DNA of 64,000 bases from Pedobacter ghigonis. GTDB taxonomy: Bacteria > Bacteroidota > Bacteroidia > Sphingobacteriales > Sphingobacteriaceae. The stretch covers positions 62,001 to 126,000 of the forward strand of contig NZ_CAESCM010000013.1 in assembly GCF_903166585.1 (NCBI RefSeq), read 5' to 3'. Made by a program: the position numbers and the translations under genes. Shown piece by piece: positions 59,526 to 64,000 of the stretch; the first letter of the stretch is position 1; every line of letters begins with the position of its first letter. A model generated the notes under the pieces. The model made no database searches. It saw only the letters and a list, made by a program, of their open reading frames with translations, and had not been told where the DNA came from.

Positions 59526-60800
59526 ATGAATATTCCCGAGTTTCATTCCCTTTTTAACGAACTTCGAAATTGGCTCAGCGGCAAAGGCCTTTCTGGCAAT
59601 GAGCTGGTGTACGCCTATTTTTTCACTGGTATTATTGGGGTAGTACTGTTTTTATTCATCACCATTTTCTTAACCCGGCAAATTTTTATTGGCGTGGTTA
59701 AAAGTGCTAAAACCAAGTCCGACTGGCAAAAAGCCTTGTTCGAATTTAGGGTTTTCAGGGCTTTTGCCTTAATTTTTGGTGCTTATATCATTTACAATGC
59801 CGTTCCCTTCGTATTTGTTTATTTTAAAAACTGGCTTTTTTATGCGCTGATTTTTGCTAAAATCTACATGGTTTTAGCGGTCATGTTTGCCGTAAATGCT
59901 TTTCTCAATGCCGTGGTTTCAATCATGGAATCATCGAAGAAGTATGCCGATAAACCCATCCGAAGCTATAAGCAAGTAGCTAAAATTGTTTTTTACATCG
60001 TAGGTTTTGTACTCATTTTATCTATCCTGTTAAACGAATCGCCCCTGTATATTTTTGGTGGTTTTGGTGCGGTAACTGCTGTTTTTATCCTCGTTTTCCG
60101 CGATCCGATTTTAGGTTTTGTAGCGTCAGTGCAAATGAGTGCTATAGATCTGGTTCGGGTAGGCGATTGGATTACCGTAGAGAAATATGGCGCCGATGGC
60201 GAGGTAACTGAAATTAACTTAACAACCATTAAAGTGCGCAACTGGGATAAAACGGTAACCATTGTGCCGAGTTATGCCATTGTTAGCGAATCGTTTAAAA
60301 ACTGGCGTGCCATGGAAGAAAGTGAAGGGCGAAGAATTAAGCGACACATTAACATTAAAATTTCGAGCATCAAGTTCTGCGATGAAGAACTGATCGGGCG
60401 TTTGCAAAGCATTGATTTCTTAAAAGATTATTTAAGGGAAACCCAGCAACATATTGCTACATTTAACGCAGAACATACTGTAAATCCGAATAACCTGGTA
60501 AATGGTCGCCACATGACTAATATTGGCACCTTTAGGGTTTACGCAGAGAAATATCTCCAAAGCAATCCCTATATCAATACCGATTTAACCTTTATGGTGC
60601 GCCAGCTGCAGGCTACTGAAAACGGTTTGCCCATCGAAATTTATGTATTCTCGAAAGAAAAAGGCCTGAAAAAATTTGAAGAGGTAGCAGCCGATATTTT
60701 CGATCATCTACTTGCAGCGGTACCTTATTTCGATCTCGAGATTTTCCAAAGCCCGAGCGGTAGCGATATGCGTAATTTTGTGAGGAGAGGGGATGATTAG
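59526..60800 (+). CDS. MscS family mechanosensitive channel, YbdG-like
   Basis: A protein of 424 residues. Four or five N-terminal helices precede the MscS pore-lining helix and beta domain (VTAVFILVFRDPILGFVASVQM, then VGDWITVEKYGADGEVTEINLTTIKVRNWDKTVTIVPSYAI). Its SFKNWRAMEESEGRRIKRHI and a long C-terminal domain (RQLQATENGLPIEIYVFSKE) resemble E. coli YbdG. It releases solutes on osmotic downshock. The frame is open from a TTG at 59523, but the ATG at 59526 is the natural start. Its stop overlaps the convergent UPF0158 gene by four bases. Confidence 0.93.
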   Translation: MNIPEFHSLFNELRNWLSGKGLSGNELVYAYFFTGIIGVVLFLFITIFLTRQIFIGVVKSAKTKSDWQKALFEFRVFRAFALIFGAYIIYNAVPFVFVYFKNWLFYALIFAKIYMVLAVMFAVNAFLNAVVSIMESSKKYADKPIRSYKQVAKIVFYIVGFVLILSILLNESPLYIFGGFGAVTAVFILVFRDPILGFVASVQMSAIDLVRVGDWITVEKYGADGEVTEINLTTIKVRNWDKTVTIVPSYAIVSESFKNWRAMEESEGRRIKRHINIKISSIKFCDEELIGRLQSIDFLKDYLRETQQHIATFNAEHTVNPNNLVNGRHMTNIGTFRVYAEKYLQSNPYINTDLTFMVRQLQATENGLPIEIYVFSKEKGLKKFEEVAADIFDHLLAAVPYFDLEIFQSPSGSDMRNFVRRGDD

Positions 60801-61246
60801 TTATGTTCAGGATTCTCTAGGAACATAATATCTTTAACCCTTTCCTGTACATAATCAATTAATTTTTGATTTTTAAAATCGAACCACAATTGTCTATAAT
60901 CTTCATTATTATCGATTTGGTATTTAAATTCGCGGAAAGGTTTTCTTTTATTTAACGCCTCAATCAAAGTAACTTTTATACGTGTATTGTCAGGTAGTTC
61001 ATCCGTAAACTTTTCCATTATTCTAAAAGATTCTCTTGAATCAGGCTGTTCAATTCTTTTATAGTCACTAAAATTTGTTTCCAGGTCTTTTATATCATCA
61101 TCCCAGGCATCGTTGTAATCAGGATCAAACCCCTCGTCATTTGGTATAAAAATCAGTTTATTACTTTTTATGTTCCAGTGGCATACAAAACCGCAATCGA
61201 TAGTGTCTGCAATTTCCTTAATTTGTTCAGAAGTTAAAGTCTTCAT
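60797..61246 (-). CDS. UPF0158 family protein
   Basis: A protein of 149 residues. Hydrophilic and acidic (PNDEGFDPDYNDAWDDDIKDL), with the family-like ADTIDCGFVCHWN start, RIEQPDSRESFRIMEKFTDELPD centre and ALNKRKPFREFKYQIDNNEDYRQLWFDF end. UPF0158 proteins have no known activity. It ends inside the stop region of the MscS gene (4-bp overlap). The hydrolase gene on the same strand ends 12 bp upstream of its start, so the two may form an operon. Confidence 0.85.
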   Translation of the reverse strand: MKTLTSEQIKEIADTIDCGFVCHWNIKSNKLIFIPNDEGFDPDYNDAWDDDIKDLETNFSDYKRIEQPDSRESFRIMEKFTDELPDNTRIKVTLIEALNKRKPFREFKYQIDNNEDYRQLWFDFKNQKLIDYVQERVKDIMFLENPEHN

Positions 61247-61258
61247 AGTTTTTTATAA

Positions 61259-62086
61259 TTATGCCTCCCCTAAAAAAGTCAAAACCTTCTCACAAACCTT
61301 AAACAAAAGCGGCGGTAAGTTTGCGCCCGTATAAGGTTGCGAAGCGCCATAAACATGGTTCGCACCTTCAATTTTTACCAGCCTGCTGGCCGGATTGGCA
61401 TCTGCCAGTTGCTGTGCGGTTTCGAAAGGAACATTTACGTCTTCGTCGCCTTGCAAAATTAACCATGGAATATTAATCCGTTTGGCCGCTTCAACAATAT
61501 TTAGGGTAGCTGCATTTTCCTCAAAATCCTGTAGCAAAGTAACATTTAATGGCATTTGCTCTTTAGTTCTGGCGTTGGTTACGAAGATTTTTCCGTTCTT
61601 TTTCCATTCTGCTTCCTGTTCTTTTTTCCAAAGACTGCTAAAATCAGCAATAGCGCTCCAGGTAATCAGTTTGCCTATTCTTAGGTCGTTTGCGGCTTCA
61701 ATAATGGATAAGCCACCACCACGGCTATGGCCAATTAAATTAACCCTGGTTTCGGTACCATAGGCTTTTTCTATAAAATCGAGCACCGCATTTAAATCAA
61801 ACAGCTCTTTCGATACCGTGTTGCTGGCAAAAGTCTCCAGGTCGGTTACATCCTTCGGGTGATCGACTGGTACGCCGCTGTGCGATAAATTAAATTTGAT
61901 ATACCGGTAACCATTGCTGGCAAAATACCGGGCCACCAGATTGTGTGCGCCCCAATCTTTAAAACCTTTAAAGCCATGTACAAAAAGAATAATAGGTGTA
62001 TTTGGATTCTTTTCATCAAAAGTAATATCGCCAATAATTAATTTTCCGTCTGAACCGCTAAGGCTAAAATTGCTTTGTGTAATCAT
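61259..62086 (-). CDS. alpha/beta hydrolase (dienelactone-hydrolase-like)
   Basis: A protein of 275 residues without a signal peptide. The oxyanion segment FVHGFKGFKDWG, nucleophile elbow GHSRGG, acid LQGDEDVNVPFE and catalytic His in GANHVYG form a complete triad. The HGFKGFKDWG form and the GHSRGGG elbow are typical of a Bacteroidota/Firmicutes esterase-like group. The substrate is unknown. It precedes the UPF0158 gene on the same strand. Confidence 0.9.
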   Translation of the reverse strand: MITQSNFSLSGSDGKLIIGDITFDEKNPNTPIILFVHGFKGFKDWGAHNLVARYFASNGYRYIKFNLSHSGVPVDHPKDVTDLETFASNTVSKELFDLNAVLDFIEKAYGTETRVNLIGHSRGGGLSIIEAANDLRIGKLITWSAIADFSSLWKKEQEAEWKKNGKIFVTNARTKEQMPLNVTLLQDFEENAATLNIVEAAKRINIPWLILQGDEDVNVPFETAQQLADANPASRLVKIEGANHVYGASQPYTGANLPPLLFKVCEKVLTFLGEA

Positions 62087-62482
62087 CGTTTAAGGTGTTG
62101 TGTTAAATATAAACCTACTAAATTAGATTTTGTTGTCAGTTTTTCAATGTTTGTAGCAAGTGCCCCCTTATCTGTGATTATTTAATAAGTTTTCCTTTAA
62201 CAATTGCGGGCTTATAACAAAAATAGATATTAAAATATGGCAACAGGCAACCATTTGGCAATAATTTCGTAATATAAATATTGGATCAAAAGTGGTTGGA
62301 AACCAGCTAGGACTTAGTTGAAAGCATTATATCAAGTACTGTTTTTAAAGCCTTTAAATGGATTGTCAAAGTTTTGCAGCTATTTAAAACCGTTCTAAAT
62401 TAATGTAAATTACAGATTAATGACGCTGACATGCACTAACCGTATTACTTTTGTATCCCGATAATAGTTAATAACGGAGCAC
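62087..62482. other. 396-bp intergenic region between divergent hydrolase and hemA genes
   Basis: A+T-rich and unique in this window, with no gene or known repeat seen. Near hemA, TACTTTTG (62446-62453) matches the TAnnTTTG -7 box. A GGAG ribosome-binding-like sequence (about 62475-62478) precedes the TTG start. About 300 bp remain unexplained. Confidence 0.55.
62446..62453 (+). promoter_or_regulatory. probable -7 box of hemA
   Basis: TACTTTTG, 29 bp before the TTG start codon; no clear -33 element. Confidence 0.4.
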
Positions 62483-63715
62483 TTGGAATATTTAAAAGTA
62501 ATAGCTTTTACGCATCACCACATCGACCTGAAATCTTTAGGGAAGTTAGTTATATGTGATCAGAGTCTGGATAGCAGGTTGAAGAATATTCAAGCAGAAC
62601 TTCCGGTAAGCGAAATTTTTTATATCGGTACCTGCAACCGTGTAGAGTTTGTTTTTTTAACTAAAGAAAAAACCGACAAAGAATTTGTTACCAGGTTTCT
62701 TACTGTTTTAGACATGGGCCTTCCGGCTGAGTTTATGGAGCGTTTCCTGGATAATGTAACTGTTTACGAAAACGAAGAAGCCTTTAACCATTTATTAAGA
62801 ACATCCTGCTCTTTAGAGAGCCTGGTGGTTGGCGAAAAGGAAATTCTTGCACAAATCCGCAGAGCTTACGAAAATTGTCGCGATGCAGGTTTTACCGGCG
62901 ATTACATGCGCATGATTATGGAGCGCGTGGTTAAAACTGCCAAAGAAGTTTATACCCATACCAACATTTCAAAAAACCCGGTTTCGGTTGTATCATTAGC
63001 TTACCGTAAGCTAAAAGAATTAAATATGTGTGGTAACTCACGTATTTTAATTATTGGCGCCGGCGAAACCAATCAGAATATTGCTAAATACCTGAACAAA
63101 CATAAATACTCAAACTTCTCGATCTTTAACCGTACGCTTTCTAAAGCCGAAACTTTGGCCGAAGAATTAAACGGAAAAGCTTATCCCTTAACTGCACTCG
63201 AAGATTTTAACGAGGGTTTTGATGTAATTATTACCTGTACAGGTTCTACCGAGGCCATTATCGACGAAAAACTATATGCTAAATTGCTTAACGGCGATAC
63301 CAGCAAAAAAGTAATTGTAGATTTGGCTATCCCTAACGATGTTGCCTCAGCCGTAATTCACCACAATCCGGTTCATTACATCGAGGTCGAATCTTTAAAA
63401 GAAGTGGCCCGTAAAAATATCCAGGAACGTTACAACGAGCTGGTTCATGCCGAGGATATTATCAGTAACAACATCACCGAATTTTTCTCTGTTTTAAAAC
63501 AACGTCGCATCGAAATTGCAATGCAAGAGGTGCCAAGAAAGATTAAAGAAATCAAAAATACAGCTATAAACGGTGTATTTGCCGAAGAAATTAGTCAGAT
63601 GGACGAAGCATCACGCGAGGTTTTAGAACGTGTAATGAACTACATGGAGAAAAAATACATCAGCGTACCTATGGTTATGGCCAAAGAAATTTTGGTTAAC
63701 CAATCGGAGGTTTAA
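62483..63715 (+). CDS. hemA: glutamyl-tRNA reductase
   Basis: The first step of C5 haem biosynthesis: reduces glutamyl-tRNA to glutamate-1-semialdehyde with NADPH. It has 410 residues. The catalytic Cys51 is in IGTCNRVEF; SLVVGEKEILAQIRRAY and the Rossmann motif ILIIGAGETNQNIAKYL follow, with a C-terminal dimerisation helix. The start is TTG at 62483 (preceded by GGAG): MEYLKVIAFTHHHI gives the expected N terminus and no ATG is available before the conserved region. It is probably the first gene of a haem operon continuing beyond the window, although the 285 bp that follow are gene-free. Confidence 0.96.
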   Translation: MEYLKVIAFTHHHIDLKSLGKLVICDQSLDSRLKNIQAELPVSEIFYIGTCNRVEFVFLTKEKTDKEFVTRFLTVLDMGLPAEFMERFLDNVTVYENEEAFNHLLRTSCSLESLVVGEKEILAQIRRAYENCRDAGFTGDYMRMIMERVVKTAKEVYTHTNISKNPVSVVSLAYRKLKELNMCGNSRILIIGAGETNQNIAKYLNKHKYSNFSIFNRTLSKAETLAEELNGKAYPLTALEDFNEGFDVIITCTGSTEAIIDEKLYAKLLNGDTSKKVIVDLAIPNDVASAVIHHNPVHYIEVESLKEVARKNIQERYNELVHAEDIISNNITEFFSVLKQRRIEIAMQEVPRKIKEIKNTAINGVFAEEISQMDEASREVLERVMNYMEKKYISVPMVMAKEILVNQSEV

Positions 63716-64000
63716 CCGCAAAGGCCGCTAAGGATAGGCGCAAAGCACGCAAAAACTTAATTTTTCTTGTCATTCTTCATTGCTGTCATCCTGAATGAAA
63801 TGAAGGATCTTTCATTTTATTACGTACATCTCAATAGCGAGCTTCTTATCATCAAAGGGCACATTGTGAAGTTTGGTCTTACCGCCGACTTAGCGTTTAA
63901 CTAAAAAATTAAATGATGTAAGATGGTAATATTTTACATCAATGGTAAAGATTCTTCGCTGCGCTCAGAATGACAAAACATTGCATTACCATCTCCTAAT
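63716..64000. other. gene-free tail with intergenic repeats
   Basis: Contains an AACCGCAAAGGCCGCTAAGG-type segment at the start, then GTCATCCTGAATGAAATGAA (about 63786) and TTCGCTGCGCTCAGAATGAC (about 63955), both of the common 'GTCATTC...GAATGAC' intergenic repeat class. No coding region is visible to the window edge. Confidence 0.5.

Noticed and set aside
1..64000. A biosynthetic cluster, defence island, toxin-antitoxin pair or prophage
   Set aside because: No polyketide/peptide synthetase, restriction, retron, CBASS-like, integrase or phage structural genes were found. The only mobile gene is the IS110 transposase, and the DUF2281 gene has no toxin partner.
1..64000. tRNA or rRNA genes
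   Set aside because: No cloverleaf with a GGTTCGAATCC-type arm and no conserved rRNA blocks were seen in any gap; a tRNAscan run would settle this.

Overview
The window looks like a chromosomal segment of a Bacteroidota bacterium, most likely of the Pedobacter/Sphingobacteriaceae type. The reasons are a TamL lipoprotein next to TamB, the long two-part form of IspG, DUF3098 beside FtsX, a GLPGLI/PNGase F-type secreted protein, promoter boxes of the TAnnTTTG kind, moderate A+T content, and many short intergenic repeat families. No rRNA, tRNA, CRISPR array, prophage or plasmid functions were recognised. Most genes are housekeeping or ordinary accessory genes, so this is not a genomic island.

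Layout. 1-4.6 kb: a glycan or sugar oxidation group (end of a GH92 alpha-mannosidase, a secreted DUF1080 protein, a propeller dehydrogenase with a C-terminal cytochrome c). 4.9-7 kb: rpiA followed almost immediately by a complete IS110-family element on the minus strand, whose upstream end can be folded into two adjacent stem-loops like a bridge RNA. 7-8.4 kb: a small membrane protein and a gene-poor stretch holding two of three copies of an unnamed structured repeat. 8.4-13.3 kb: a GlxA-type AraC regulator divergent from a three-gene operon, then a secreted hydrolase and a YihY protein. 13.3-22.4 kb, minus strand: YjbQ, a DUF2157-like protein, a CPA2 antiporter, ribF, YitT, truB, uppP, DUF3098 and ftsX. 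22.6-31 kb: a lipoprotein, leuS, a DEAD-box helicase, two transporters and a tandem-repeat array. 31-47.4 kb: parE and parC flank a minus-strand tamB-tamL-yihY operon, cdd and a PNGase F-like protein.

47.4-64 kb: a TPP riboswitch precedes a PnuC-type transporter (probable thiamine transporter PnuT) and an acyl-CoA-dehydrogenase-like flavoprotein. Then come msrA, a lipoprotein, an RNA methyltransferase, a frameshifted DUF2281 gene, mlaF-mlaE, an SDR, a PspC/LiaF-like/RDD membrane group, ispG, an MscS channel, a UPF0158 protein, a hydrolase and hemA.

The observations most worth a second look are the putative bridge RNA of the IS110 element, the three-copy structured repeat with a compensatory base change, the riboswitch-controlled flavoprotein, simple-repeat insertions inside ribF, leuS and ispG, and the alternating 87-bp tandem array. 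All family assignments were made by reading motifs, without database searches.
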